Of a stretch of DNA of 12,652 bases, positions 1-8,410 are shown one piece after another. The stretch is from positions 1-12,652 of the forward strand of contig NZ_JADAKK010000031.1 in the NCBI RefSeq assembly GCF_020278625.1. Direction: 5' to 3'. A model generated the notes under the pieces. It saw only the letters and a list, made by a program, of their open reading frames with translations. It did no database searches and was not told the DNA's origin. How positions within the stretch are numbered: position 1 is the first letter of the stretch; every line of letters begins with the position of its first letter. Position numbers and translations under genes: made by a program. Source of the stretch: Wolbachia endosymbiont of Mansonella ozzardi (GTDB taxonomy: Bacteria; Pseudomonadota; Alphaproteobacteria; Rickettsiales; Anaplasmataceae).

Positions 1-132
1 TCACTACTATAAGTCCTTATCTTACCTCTCTTGGACTATTATGGGAAGGCTAAAAAACACCAATACTTAAAATCCAGGTTATTCTAATGACTGCGCAAAA
101 TCCTCTGTGCTATGATATTTGTGAGTATCTGA

Positions 133-138
133 TATAAT
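133..138 (+). promoter_or_regulatory. Candidate extended -10 box upstream of mraY
   Basis: TATAAT is preceded by TG one base away (TGATATAAT, 130-138), which fits an extended -10 element 28 bases before the mraY start. No good -35 hexamer lies at the usual distance; the nearest upstream sequence is a poor match. This is inferred from sequence only and could be chance in AT-rich DNA. Confidence 0.4.
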
Positions 139-165
139 ACTCAATTGGTTAATCTAAATAGATAG

Positions 166-1146
166 GTGATCTCATCTATAAAAATATTTTTCACCTCGTT
201 TATTCTTGGATTTATTCTTTCTCCTTATTTTATAAAACTTCTAAAAAAAGTATGCAAAAATGGACAGCCAATCAGGTTATCTGGACCAGAAAGCCATTTA
301 ATGACAAAAAAAAATACCCCTACCATGGGTGGGATAGTAATACTGATTTCTTCTTTACTACCAATTCTACTTTGGGCTCAATTAACACCAGAGATTCTAT
401 TATTGGTGTTTATAACCCTATTTTTTGCTCTGATTGGGTTTATTGACGATTATCTAAAATTAAAAGCAAATAACCATCGAGGTTTAAGCGCAAAAACTAA
501 AACACTTATCCAATTTGTTGTCACTCTGATTGGTGTGTCCATATTTAAGCTGTATTTTGCTGAAGACGTTGCAAAGACATTTCTAGTTAAAGGAATAACG
601 ATCGACTTTGGCTACCTATATGTTCCGTTTGCTGCATTTGTGGTTGTCGGCTCTTCCAACGCTGTAAATATTACAGATGGTCTAGACGGCCTTGCTGCAA
701 CTCAAGTTATCACTTCTTTTGCTTCTTTAGGACTAGTTGCGTACATAACTCAAGCAAACGTGAACATTACTTTATTCTGTATTGCATTTGTAGGAGCAAT
801 TTTAAGTTTCTTGTGGTTTAACACGCACCCGGCAAAGATGTTTATGGGTGATGTTGGCAGTTTATCAATCGGTGCAGTTTTGGGACTAATCAGCGTTCTC
901 ATTAAAAGGGAAGTGCTTTTTGCTGTTATTGGAATAATTTTTGTAATAGAAACACTATCTGTAATTATCCAGGTATCATATTTTAAATATACAAAGTTTA
1001 AGTATGGGAAGGGAAGGAGGATTTTTCTTATGGTGCCAATACACCACCATTTTGAAAAGAAGGGATGGTCAGAAAATGAAATAGTTATGAAATTTTGGAT
1101 AATTGCCATCACCTGTTCAATTTTTACTGTAGCTTTCTTGTTATAA
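166..1146 (+). CDS. mraY: Phospho-N-acetylmuramoyl-pentapeptide-transferase
   Basis: MraY transfers phospho-MurNAc-pentapeptide from UDP to undecaprenyl phosphate at the inner membrane, giving lipid I, the first membrane step of peptidoglycan synthesis. The 326-residue product is close to the usual family length and is strongly hydrophobic, with about ten predicted membrane segments. Visible family signatures are TMGGI near residue 53, the DD pair at 94-95 (FIDDYLK), NAVNITDGLDGLA at 165-177, MGDVGSL at 227-233 and the PIHHHFE motif at 291-297, so all the expected catalytic residues are present. The start is GTG at 166 with only a weak ribosome site; no better in-frame start is visible nearby. 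rnhB follows after 6 bases, so the two are probably co-transcribed. Conserved residues and full length argue for function. Confidence 0.97.
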   Translation: MISSIKIFFTSFILGFILSPYFIKLLKKVCKNGQPIRLSGPESHLMTKKNTPTMGGIVILISSLLPILLWAQLTPEILLLVFITLFFALIGFIDDYLKLKANNHRGLSAKTKTLIQFVVTLIGVSIFKLYFAEDVAKTFLVKGITIDFGYLYVPFAAFVVVGSSNAVNITDGLDGLAATQVITSFASLGLVAYITQANVNITLFCIAFVGAILSFLWFNTHPAKMFMGDVGSLSIGAVLGLISVLIKREVLFAVIGIIFVIETLSVIIQVSYFKYTKFKYGKGRRIFLMVPIHHHFEKKGWSENEIVMKFWIIAITCSIFTVAFLL

Positions 1147-1152
1147 AAACCT

Positions 1153-1761
1153 ATGTCATACCCAGATTTCACATTAGAAAACAAATTATCAGGAGTGATA
1201 GCAGGAGTGGACGAAGTTGGGAGGGGTCCGATAGCTGGCCCTGTAATGTCTGCAGCAGTAGTATTTACCAATAGGAATATAATCATTGAAGGAATTAATG
1301 ATTCAAAAAAGTTGACTGCTAAAAACAGGCAAGTTCTATATGAAAAGATAACGTCTGTTGCAAAATTTGGTATAGGAATGGCAAGTGTTGAAGAAATAAA
1401 TTCATACAACATTTTACAAGCAACGAAACTTTCAATGCAACGTGCATTGACAAACTTAGGTCTAGAATTAGATTATGTTCTGGTTGATGGTAATCAACCA
1501 CCTAAAATAAAATGGCAGGTAAGGTCCATAGTAAGCGGTGATAGTTTGAGTATATCAATTGCAGCCGCTTCAATTATTGCAAAAGTGACAAGAGATAAGC
1601 TGATGCAAGAGTTGCATGATCAACATCCAGAATATAATTGGTATAAAAATAAAGGATATGGGACAAAAGAGCATATAGACTCTATAAACTTCCATGGTAT
1701 TACAGAACACCATAGAAGAAACTTTGCACCTATCTCACACTTTGTTGAACGAGCACCTTGA
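1153..1761 (+). CDS. rnhB: Ribonuclease HII
   Basis: RNase HII cuts the RNA strand of RNA-DNA hybrids and removes single ribonucleotides misincorporated in DNA. The 202-residue protein is of usual length. The four acidic metal ligands of the family can be placed at D20 and E21 (GVDEVGRGP), D112 (LVDGN) and D130 (VSGDS), with DSKKLT at 50-55 and IIAKVTRD at 141-148. The C-terminal NKGYGTKEH segment is also typical. The ATG lies 6 bases after the mraY stop without a clear Shine-Dalgarno sequence, which suggests translation coupled to mraY. It converges on the SCO1-like gene. Confidence 0.96.
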   Translation: MSYPDFTLENKLSGVIAGVDEVGRGPIAGPVMSAAVVFTNRNIIIEGINDSKKLTAKNRQVLYEKITSVAKFGIGMASVEEINSYNILQATKLSMQRALTNLGLELDYVLVDGNQPPKIKWQVRSIVSGDSLSISIAAASIIAKVTRDKLMQELHDQHPEYNWYKNKGYGTKEHIDSINFHGITEHHRRNFAPISHFVERAP

Positions 1762-1813
1762 GCTTAGCCAGGCAGAAATGACATCCGTTTAATGCAAAAC
1801 AGGTGTGACAAGC

Positions 1814-2428
1814 CTATAGCTCACTTACATATTTTTTGATCTCAGCTGTGATCTTATCAGATTGACTTTCATCCGAATCTAGATTAGCTGCAAAATGTGT
1901 GACATACTTTCCTCCAGGGCCAATAAGATATATTATTGAAGAATGGTTAATTTTCTCTTCCCTACCAACTTTACTGGCATATACTTTATAATTTGAAATT
2001 ATTTCGTCTATTTTCTCTCTCTCACCGGTCAACATTTGTATCCTATGATCAAATTGCTGCTGAAATTCTTTAAGTTTTTCCGTGCTATCGTGTTCAGGGT
2101 CAACTGTTATAAAAAACGTTTGTAGCTTGTTATGAGTCTTCTCATCTAGCTTTGCAAGTGTTTCTGAGATTATTCCAAGATTCATAGGGCAAATCTTCTT
2201 ACATGAAGAAAATCCGAAGAAAATCATCATATATTTATCTTTAAAATCACTACTACGTATGGTCTGTCCATCTTGATTAATCAAAGAAAAATCTCCTCCT
2301 ATCTTGACTTCTGCGTTATGAACCATCGCTGGAGCAAATATGCCTTTCTTAGTGAAATAACAATAACCAAGAAAAATGGCTGCTAATGTTATTACTATAC
2401 TGGAAAATAACCTTACAAACTTTAGCAT
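1814..2428 (-). CDS. SCO1/SenC family copper chaperone
   Basis: SCO proteins deliver copper to the CuA centre of cytochrome c oxidase and act on the outer face of the inner membrane. The 204-residue product has one N-terminal membrane anchor (about residues 7-25), then a thioredoxin-like domain. The copper ligands are present: the CxxxC pair C76 and C80 (SCKKICP) and the distal histidine H162 (INHSS). VDPEHD at 109-114 also fits the family. The usual TxCPDxCP motif is changed to SSCKKICP, but both cysteines remain. It is the last gene of a minus-strand run after dnaQ (33-base gap), with no strong ribosome site. A disulphide or redox-sensing role is a known alternative for some family members. 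Confidence 0.93.
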   Translation of the reverse strand: MLKFVRLFSSIVITLAAIFLGYCYFTKKGIFAPAMVHNAEVKIGGDFSLINQDGQTIRSSDFKDKYMMIFFGFSSCKKICPMNLGIISETLAKLDEKTHNKLQTFFITVDPEHDSTEKLKEFQQQFDHRIQMLTGEREKIDEIISNYKVYASKVGREEKINHSSIIYLIGPGGKYVTHFAANLDSDESQSDKITAEIKKYVSEL

Positions 2429-2461
2429 TTAGAGAGCACATAGTAAAATTGAATTGTATCT

Positions 2462-3169
2462 TCATTTGTTTGCCCATTCAATAAATTTCTTCCAAAGTGG
2501 ATTGTTAATTTTATCCAACAGTTTTCTATGTTCATTAACTTCTTCATTACTTGGTGAGTGTTCCCTACGAGCTAAGTTACGTACTTTGTGCTGAATGGCT
2601 GTGGGGTTGTTATCCTGCTCACATTGATTATCAAACAAAAAAGTTTGCAACCCTCCTGTGAGTTCAACATACACTTTTGCAAGCAATTGAGCGTCAATTA
2701 GTGCTCCGTGTAATTCCCTATCCTCCAGCGATATATCAAAACGCTTACATAATGCACTTAAAGATGCAGGTGACCCTGCAAATTTTTTTCTCGTAAGTGG
2801 CAATGTATCCAGCACTCTGTCTGAAGAAATTAATCCAGCACCCAATTTACTCAGCTCCATATTAAGGAACTTAATATCAAATTCAGCGTTGTGAATTATC
2901 AAAATATCGCTAGATATAAAGTCAAGAAATTCTAATGCAATATCTGAAAATAACGGTTTATCTTCTAAAAATTCTTCACTAATGCCGTGAATCTTAAATG
3001 AGTGGTAAGGTATACCTCTTTCTGGATTGATATACTGATGGAATACTTTACCTGTCTGAATGCGGTTAATTAGTTCCACACATCCTATTTCAATAATCCG
3101 GTGACCAGATTTGATATCCAGACCAGTAGTTTCAGTATCAAGTACTATTTCGCGTAATTTATTTTCCAT
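2462..3169 (-). CDS. dnaQ: DNA polymerase III epsilon subunit (3'-5' proofreading exonuclease)
   Basis: DnaQ is the editing exonuclease of the replicative polymerase core. The 235-residue protein shows the DEDDh nuclease signature: D11 and E13 in LDTETTG, D98 in HNAEFD, and H154 with D159 in HGALIDA. The IHGIS motif at 60-64 is also a hallmark of bacterial epsilon subunits. The tail after about residue 180 is the less conserved region that contacts the alpha subunit. It lies 12 bases after the Tim44-like gene and 33 bases before the SCO1-like gene, all on the same strand, so a three-gene operon is likely. No strong ribosome site is visible before the ATG. Confidence 0.96.
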   Translation of the reverse strand: MENKLREIVLDTETTGLDIKSGHRIIEIGCVELINRIQTGKVFHQYINPERGIPYHSFKIHGISEEFLEDKPLFSDIALEFLDFISSDILIIHNAEFDIKFLNMELSKLGAGLISSDRVLDTLPLTRKKFAGSPASLSALCKRFDISLEDRELHGALIDAQLLAKVYVELTGGLQTFLFDNQCEQDNNPTAIQHKVRNLARREHSPSNEEVNEHRKLLDKINNPLWKKFIEWANK

Positions 3170-3181
3170 GTTAAATTAGAA

Positions 3182-3838
3182 TTATTCATACTTTACGTTC
3201 GTTTTACCATCATCTGCCTTTTTATAGTTTATGGAAGTAAGCAACCAGCTTGGATTTGATGAATTAATATTTTTCTTGAATTGCCAAACATCCTCAACTT
3301 TATTGATAATGGATGTGCTACCTGATATAACATCTCCCTTGTCATTCTTAACAAAGTTAATCTGCTCTGAAAGGAAATATACTGTAATAAACACTACATT
3401 TTTTACTAGTTTTATTTCTAAAACCTTTTGTAAAACAATAGAAACAATTATAGATTCTTGTATCTCTTTACGGTGTCTGATCTTTTCTGCAAAATTGTTG
3501 TATAAGTCTTTATCCAAGAGAGGTTTTAACTTGGACAGATTTCCTTGATTGAAATACTTTATTATTAATTCGAAAGCTATGCCTGAACCTTCCATAAAAT
3601 GGGAAACAGAGAAATCTTTATTTTTCTGTAATATTTGCTCATAAGTAGCTTTTATTGAATTTTTGTCGTTGCTACTGATATAATCTTCAATGTTTTCTAC
3701 TACATCTTCTTTACTTTGGCTTATATCAAGTGCACTAGTCAGTTTTTTCAGGTTGAGGTTTGTTGATTTCCCTAAAGAATTGTACAACCGTGAAAAAACG
3801 AATGCCGCTAATAAAGCATATATTACGAGCTCTATCAT
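3182..3838 (-). CDS. Tim44-like domain membrane protein
   Basis: The 218-residue product begins with a single membrane segment (about residues 3-17), followed by a polar charged region and an alpha/beta domain from about residue 75. That layout matches bacterial proteins with the Tim44-like domain, the fold of the mitochondrial import motor anchor. The C-terminal pattern of strands ending in VEDVWQFKK and PSWLLTSI is typical of this group. In alphaproteobacteria such genes are commonly found beside secB and dnaQ, as here, and a role in membrane protein biogenesis or assembly is suspected but not proven. A GGAG-type ribosome site lies about ten bases before the ATG. It is the first gene of the minus-strand unit and diverges from secB. 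Confidence 0.85.
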   Translation of the reverse strand: MIELVIYALLAAFVFSRLYNSLGKSTNLNLKKLTSALDISQSKEDVVENIEDYISSNDKNSIKATYEQILQKNKDFSVSHFMEGSGIAFELIIKYFNQGNLSKLKPLLDKDLYNNFAEKIRHRKEIQESIIVSIVLQKVLEIKLVKNVVFITVYFLSEQINFVKNDKGDVISGSTSIINKVEDVWQFKKNINSSNPSWLLTSINYKKADDGKTNVKYE

Positions 3839-3926
3839 AGTAACTCAACTCCCTAGCATATAAAGTACCTGAACATTATTAGTTATTAATAAAAATGGCT
3901 TATCCTATACCAATCGCAATTTAGGT

Positions 3927-3954
3927 TTGCTATTAATCTATAAATGGCTATATT
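3927..3954 (+). promoter_or_regulatory. Candidate secB promoter
   Basis: TTGCTA (3927-3932) and TATATT (3949-3954) are separated by 16 bases and lie about 50 bases before the secB start, in the 165-base gap between divergent genes. Both hexamers match the sigma70 consensus at four or five positions. Inferred from sequence only. Confidence 0.4.
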
Positions 3955-4003
3955 GTACAAAAAAGTGTTAAATACTTCAACTTAATTGTAAGGAGACTAA
4001 AAA

Positions 4004-4507
4004 ATGTCACAACACAAAATGAAAATTCATGGCCAATACATTAAAGATCTATCGTTTGAAAATCCGAACTCACCATTTCTCTCTGCAAAAGAAGCCCCAG
4101 GTATTAATGTAATGGTTAATATCAATTCAGTGAGATTGGAAGGAACTGAAGGTGAGGAAGGAAGGAATGAAGGAAAATCTTTTCATGAAATTACTTTGCA
4201 TATAGAAGCCAAAGCAACGGTAAAAGATGAGAACATAAAAGATGGTATTGCTTTCATTTGTGAAACGAAATATTGTGGTATTTTTTCAATAGGAAACTTT
4301 GCAGAGTTAAGTGCAGAAGAGATAAGCCAAGCTTTATTTATTGGTGGGCCTACTTTTCTCTTTCCTTTTGCGAGAGAAATAATTGCAAGAGTTACAAGTA
4401 GTGGTGGGTTTCCTCCACTTATGCTAGACCCTATAGATTTTGAAGCTATGTATAAGCAGCAGAGTCAACAACAAAAAAATACTGTGAGCAATAAGAACTT
4501 CAACTGA
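4004..4507 (+). CDS. secB: Protein-export chaperone SecB
   Basis: SecB is the cytoplasmic tetrameric chaperone that holds precursors unfolded and hands them to SecA for export. The 167-residue product is of alphaproteobacterial length. The best landmark is GGFPPLMLDPIDF at 134-146, the conserved C-terminal motif of the family, with IGGPTFLFPFAR at 113-124 and QYIKDLSFENP near the N-terminus. An AAGGAG ribosome site (3990-3995) stands 8 bases before the ATG. The gene is transcribed away from the Tim44-like gene and is followed by a hairpin with a T tract, so it is probably monocistronic. Confidence 0.97.
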   Translation: MSQHKMKIHGQYIKDLSFENPNSPFLSAKEAPGINVMVNINSVRLEGTEGEEGRNEGKSFHEITLHIEAKATVKDENIKDGIAFICETKYCGIFSIGNFAELSAEEISQALFIGGPTFLFPFAREIIARVTSSGGFPPLMLDPIDFEAMYKQQSQQQKNTVSNKNFN

Positions 4508-4565
4508 TATGGCACTACTTCGTTATTACGGTGCATGAGATGATTTTGTTGCATAGCAAATTAAG

Positions 4566-4598
4566 AGGCTCTAACGCTTTTAATAGTTAAGCCTTTTT
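4566..4598 (+). terminator. Probable intrinsic terminator after secB
   Basis: AGGCT plus TAAC pairs with GTTA plus AGCCT across a ten-base loop with one bulged base, and runs directly into TTTTT. The position, 58 bases after the secB stop and before the rpsU promoter, fits termination of secB. Confidence 0.6.
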
Positions 4599-4639
4599 AA
4601 AGATATCCCTTTTGTATTACAGCTAAGTTTATAAAATAA

Positions 4640-4668
4640 TTGACAATGTTAATTTTCTAACCTATAAG
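4640..4668 (+). promoter_or_regulatory. Sigma70-type promoter of rpsU-sucCD
   Basis: A perfect TTGACA (4640-4645) is followed after exactly 17 bases by TATAAG (4663-4668), one mismatch from the -10 consensus. It lies about 40 bases before the rpsU start and downstream of the secB terminator. This is the strongest promoter-like sequence I saw in the window. Confidence 0.75.
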
Positions 4669-4705
4669 TAGATTTTTGAGATAACTACCAGAGGAGGTAT
4701 AAAGT

Positions 4706-4906
4706 TTGATTGAAGTATCAGTTCATTATGGTGATGTAGATAGGGCTTTTCCAGTATTGAAAAAAACAATTCAAAAAGAAGGAAGAGGGGTAAAAATGAA
4801 AAAGCAATACCATGAAAAGAAATCAGAAAAGAGAGCTAAAAAGAAAGCTGAAGCTAAAAAAAAGAGGCGTCAACAAGAGAGTAGAAGGCAGCGTTATGGT
4901 TGGTAG
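4706..4906 (+). CDS. rpsU: 30S ribosomal protein S21
   Basis: S21 binds the small ribosomal subunit near the anti-Shine-Dalgarno region and helps initiation. The 66-residue product is very basic, with the family pattern of an N-terminal segment (VHYGDVDRAFPVLKK) followed by a lysine/arginine-rich helical tail. The start is TTG at 4706, chosen because GAGGAGG (4691-4697) sits 8 bases upstream and the protein begins with IEVSV, as expected. A TTG start behind a near-perfect ribosome site may tune expression. sucC follows after 27 bases with no terminator in between, so read-through into sucCD is likely. Confidence 0.95.
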   Translation: MIEVSVHYGDVDRAFPVLKKTIQKEGRGVKMKKQYHEKKSEKRAKKKAEAKKKRRQQESRRQRYGW

Positions 4907-4933
4907 TTTTTAATAGTTTATTATGGTTGTTTT

Positions 4934-6094
4934 ATGAATATTCACGAATATCAAGCGAAAGAGATTTTGCGCAAATTTAATGTTCCAGTGCCAAAGGGTT
5001 TTGTTACTACATCTGCAGAAGAAGTAGAGACTCAAATGGGTCAGTTAAAGTCTGACGTGCTTGTGGTTAAAGCTCAAATTCACGCAGGTGGCAGAGGCAA
5101 AGCTGGTGGTATAAGGCTGGCAAAGTCGGCTGAAGAAGCTAAGCAGTTTGTAAAGTCTATGCTTGGCATGACTTTAATTACTCACCAAACAGGACCAAAA
5201 GGGCAGCAAGTAAAGAGAGTATACATCGAGGAAGGCTCAAGCATTAAGAAAGAGTATTATTTAAGTCTAGTAGTTGATCCCAAGCTCAGTAGACCAACAT
5301 TTATATTTTCCTCAGAAGGTGGAATGGATATTGAAGGAGTTGCAAAAAATTCCCCTACAAAAATTGTAAAATTTGATATTGATTATACTGCTGGTTTTAC
5401 AAGTTTTGATAGCAGCAAATTAAGCAATGGTTTTAATCTGAGTTCAGAACAAATAAAAAAAATAACAAATATTGCAAAAAACATATATGATGCATTTATT
5501 GCAACTGATGCAAGCCAAATAGAGATTAATCCACTAGTCGAAACAAATTCTGGGGATTTTATTGCGCTTGATGCTAAAATCAATTTCGATGATAACGCTT
5601 TATACCGTCATTCGGAGATTGTGGAACTCCGTGATTATGACGAAGAAGTAAAAGAAGAAATAGAAGCTTCAAAACGTGGGCTCAGTTATATTAAAATGGA
5701 TGGCAGCATTGGTTGCATGGTAAACGGTGCGGGTCTTGCTATGGCAACAATGGATATAATAAAATACTACGGAGCAGAACCTGCCAACTTTTTGGATGTC
5801 GGCGGTGGAGCAAGTAAAGAGACTGTCACTGAGGCGTTTAAAATTATATTGTCTGACAGTAACGTAAAAGGGATTTTAGTCAACATATTTGGTGGCATAA
5901 TGCGCTGCGATATCATTGCAAGTGGCATCGTTGAGGCTGCAAAAGAAATGAGTATAAAAGTTCCTTTAGTGGTTAGGTTATCAGGTACTAATTTTGAAGA
6001 AGGAAAAAGAATCTTAGAAGAGTCAGGATTAAATATTATTGCTGCAGATGAACTTGATGAAGCTGCACAGAAAATATTAAAAGAGGTAAAATAA
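4934..6094 (+). CDS. sucC: Succinyl-CoA synthetase beta subunit
   Basis: With SucD this subunit converts succinyl-CoA to succinate in the TCA cycle, making ATP or GTP. The 386-residue product is full length. The N-terminal ATP-grasp domain starts with [12 protein letters not shown] and carries GGRGKAGG at 52-59 and the metal-binding EINPLVE at 197-203. The C-terminal ligase domain shows [11 protein letters not shown] at 264-274, LDVGGGA at 287-293, [10 protein letters not shown] at 317-326 and RLSGTN at 348-353. No clear ribosome site precedes the ATG, so initiation may depend on the upstream rpsU message. sucD starts 3 bases after its stop. Confidence 0.98.
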   Translation: MNIHEYQAKEILRKFNVPVPKGFVTTSAEEVETQMGQLKSDVLVVKAQIHAGGRGKAGGIRLAKSAEEAKQFVKSMLGMTLITHQTGPKGQQVKRVYIEEGSSIKKEYYLSLVVDPKLSRPTFIFSSEGGMDIEGVAKNSPTKIVKFDIDYTAGFTSFDSSKLSNGFNLSSEQIKKITNIAKNIYDAFIATDASQIEINPLVETNSGDFIALDAKINFDDNALYRHSEIVELRDYDEEVKEEIEASKRGLSYIKMDGSIGCMVNGAGLAMATMDIIKYYGAEPANFLDVGGGASKETVTEAFKIILSDSNVKGILVNIFGGIMRCDIIASGIVEAAKEMSIKVPLVVRLSGTNFEEGKRILEESGLNIIAADELDEAAQKILKEVK

Positions 6095-6097
6095 ATC

Positions 6098-6976
6098 ATG
6101 TCCATTTTAGTAAGCAAAGACACAAGATTAATATGTCAGGGTTTTACCGGCACACAGGGTACATTCCACTCAGAGCAAGCAATTAGCTACGGAACAAAAA
6201 TGGTTGGTGGTGTAACTCCTGGCAAGGGTGGAAGCTCTCACCTTAATTTACCGGTCTTTAATACTGTAGTAGAAGCCAAAGAAAAAACTGATGCAAATGC
6301 CACAGTGATATATGTACCTGCTAAGTTTGCTGCTGATGCAATACTAGAAGCAATAGACGCGGAAATAGAGCTGATAGTTTGTATTACAGAAGGCATTCCC
6401 ATACTTAACATGGTAAAAGTCAAGCATGCGCTTATTAGTTCAAAAAGTCGATTGATCGGTCCCAACTGTCCGGGGGTTATTACACCTGAAGAATGTAAAA
6501 TAGGAATTATGCCTGGACATATTCACAAGCGTGGACATATAGGGATAATGTCTCGTTCCGGAACTTTAACTTATGAAGCAGTAGCGCAAACAACTGCTGT
6601 TGGCCTTGGTCAGTCAACGTGTATAGGAATTGGAGGGGATCCTGTTCATGGTATGACGTTTGTTGATTGTATGGAACTGTTTTTAAAAGATGAAGATACC
6701 TATGGTATTGTAGTCATTGGTGAAATAGGCGGAAACGAAGAAGAGGATGTCTCACATTTTGTAAAGACAGAAAAAACTAAAAAGCCAATTGTTGGATTTG
6801 TAGCTGGTCAAACAGCACCTCCAGGAAGACGCATGGGACATGCTGGAGCGATTATCTCTTCTAGTGGAGGGAGTGCTGGTGCAAAGCTGGAGGTTATGAG
6901 GAGTGCTGGTATTGCAATTGCAGAAACTCCTGCAGTAATTGGCAAAAAAGTTTTGAAAGTCATGAATCAAGCTTAG
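6098..6976 (+). CDS. sucD: Succinyl-CoA synthetase alpha subunit
   Basis: SucD binds CoA and carries the phosphorylated histidine of succinyl-CoA synthetase. The 292-residue protein is of usual length. The CoA-binding Rossmann region includes [10 protein letters not shown] at 15-24 and GGVTPGKGG at 37-45. GPNCPGV at 121-127 and SRSGTLTYE at 152-160 follow. The active-site histidine is H248 in MGHAGAI. An AGAGG ribosome site lies inside the end of sucC, 3 bases separate the two genes, and the pair is clearly co-translated. The stop lies only 7 bases from the end of the convergent dapF, with no obvious terminator in the gap. Confidence 0.98.
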   Translation: MSILVSKDTRLICQGFTGTQGTFHSEQAISYGTKMVGGVTPGKGGSSHLNLPVFNTVVEAKEKTDANATVIYVPAKFAADAILEAIDAEIELIVCITEGIPILNMVKVKHALISSKSRLIGPNCPGVITPEECKIGIMPGHIHKRGHIGIMSRSGTLTYEAVAQTTAVGLGQSTCIGIGGDPVHGMTFVDCMELFLKDEDTYGIVVIGEIGGNEEEDVSHFVKTEKTKKPIVGFVAGQTAPPGRRMGHAGAIISSSGGSAGAKLEVMRSAGIAIAETPAVIGKKVLKVMNQA

Positions 6977-6983
6977 AATATTG

Positions 6984-7760
6984 CTATAGAAACCCTACAT
7001 TACCAGTTATAAATACATCGTCTGCCCATTCAACTAGTAAATTTCCCCCCGGCGAATTTACAGAAGTTTGTTTAGCAGTCAAATACTTACGAAGTACGGA
7101 CGCGACAAATGCTGCGCAAGCTGCGCTGCCACATGAAGCAGTGATACCTGTACCCCTTTCCCAAACTCTTAAGTTTATTTCTCCACACTTTTCAATCTTT
7201 GCAATGCTGACATTCACTTTCTTGGGAAATAATATGTGGTTTTCCAATCTTGGTCCTAAGTTTTGCAACGGTATCTCACTTATGTTATCAACAAAAAAGA
7301 CTATGTGAGGATTGCCAATATTTACTGCAACTGGATCCCTTAGCATTTCAACCTCTATAGGTAAGCAAAGAGTGTTACATTCAATGAATAAAGGAATTTC
7401 ATGCCATTTAAATAGTGGTTTACCCATATTGACCTTTATGGACCTACCACCCACCTTGAAGCACTCTAAAATGCGCTCGTTTATTAACTCGATAGTTGCA
7501 TACTCAGTGCTTTTTTCTGACATTATCAAATATCCAACGCAACGTGCTGCGTTTCCGCACATTTCAACTTCGCTGCCGTCAGCATTATAAATGCGCATAA
7601 AGCAATCAGCCGCCTCAGAGTTAGTTATAACTATTACTTGATCGCAGCTGTTTTGGTTAGCAATCTTCCTATAATGCCAACTCAAGCTATTTGTTGAACG
7701 TGAGTCTATGATAACAAAGTTGTTACCAGTACCATGCATTTTTTTCAGGACTTCGGCCAT
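6984..7760 (-). CDS. dapF: Diaminopimelate epimerase
   Basis: DapF converts LL- to meso-diaminopimelate, the cross-linking residue of peptidoglycan and precursor of lysine. The 258-residue product is slightly shorter than many homologues but has both catalytic cysteines, C68 in MCGNAARC and C210 in ASCGSAAC. KMHGTGNNF at 7-15, NIGNPH at 147-152 and ERGTGIT at 201-207 also fit the family. The ATG at 7758-7760 is favoured because the family starts a few residues before KMHG. It overlaps the end of the nitroreductase gene by 16 bases, so translation is probably coupled. Together with MraY it indicates a working lipid II route. Confidence 0.97.
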   Translation of the reverse strand: MAEVLKKMHGTGNNFVIIDSRSTNSLSWHYRKIANQNSCDQVIVITNSEAADCFMRIYNADGSEVEMCGNAARCVGYLIMSEKSTEYATIELINERILECFKVGGRSIKVNMGKPLFKWHEIPLFIECNTLCLPIEVEMLRDPVAVNIGNPHIVFFVDNISEIPLQNLGPRLENHILFPKKVNVSIAKIEKCGEINLRVWERGTGITASCGSAACAAFVASVLRKYLTAKQTSVNSPGGNLLVEWADDVFITGNVGFL

Positions 7761-8302
7761 TCGTCATAGAAGGATATTTCCTCTACCGGCCTTCTTGTCT
7801 TTTCCTTAACTTCAGCACCCTCTTCTTCGTAACCAACTGCTACCACTGACATTACATAAAAATCACCAGGTATGTTGAATTTTTCTATTATTTTATCCTT
7901 ATCAAATTCACCCATTTGATGGGCCATTAGGTTCATAGATGCAGCCTGCAACATAAGCGCATAGTTTGCTGCGCCAGTATCATGCTTAGCCCAGAAATTT
8001 TTTCCTTTATCCAGCTTTCGAAAATTTTTAGCACTTAATGATATAATTAGAATCTGTGCATTTTTTGCCCATTTTTGGTTAGATCCATCAAGACAACTCA
8101 GTAACCTTTCCCATGAACTTCGGTTATTTTGCTTGTTGCATATAATATATCTCCAAGGTTCGTCACTAAAACATGAAGGAGAAAATCTTGCTGCTTCTAT
8201 CAGCATATTGATCTCTTCCTGATTTACTACTTTATTCGGATCGTATAAACGCCCGCTATGTCTTGTTTTCATCAATACCAATAGATCTTGTTTATTTATC
8301 AT
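7745..8302 (-). CDS. Nitroreductase family FMN-dependent oxidoreductase
   Basis: The 185-residue protein belongs to the nitroreductase fold, in which dimers bind FMN and use NAD(P)H. RHSGRLYD at 14-21 matches the N-terminal FMN-phosphate motif, SPSCFSDEPWR at 41-51 the segment before the first strand, DTGAANYALMLQA at 108-120 the central helix, and VVAVGYEEEG with RRPVEEI the C-terminal FMN-contacting end. The substrate cannot be told from sequence; family members act on quinones, nitro compounds or flavins. It is the first gene of a minus-strand pair with dapF and diverges from bioY across 108 bases. Confidence 0.9.
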   Translation of the reverse strand: MINKQDLLVLMKTRHSGRLYDPNKVVNQEEINMLIEAARFSPSCFSDEPWRYIICNKQNNRSSWERLLSCLDGSNQKWAKNAQILIISLSAKNFRKLDKGKNFWAKHDTGAANYALMLQAASMNLMAHQMGEFDKDKIIEKFNIPGDFYVMSVVAVGYEEEGAEVKEKTRRPVEEISFYDEWPKS

Positions 8303-8410
8303 TTTTATTTAGGTATATAAATTAATCCATTGTAGCACAATATAAGTAAGATTTAAATTGCGAAATTCCATAAATACATAATACTATAAATATATTTCAT
8401 TTGGAGTGGT

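Noticed and set aside
1..53. Possible 3' end of an upstream plus-strand gene (open frame ending at TAA 51-53)
   Set aside because: Only about 16 codons are visible and they match nothing I recognise; an open frame this short is expected by chance.
750..1412. 220-residue open frame antisense to mraY and rnhB
   Set aside because: It lies wholly opposite two well-conserved genes, has no ribosome site or family features, and its composition is that of a complement strand.
3231..3548. 105-residue plus-strand ORF inside the Tim44-like gene
   Set aside because: Antisense shadow of a gene with good start and domain evidence; no family features.
4530..4565. TTTTGTTGCATAGCAA resembling an IS5-type transposon end
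   Set aside because: No matching opposite end, target duplication or transposase remnant is visible; it is too short to support.
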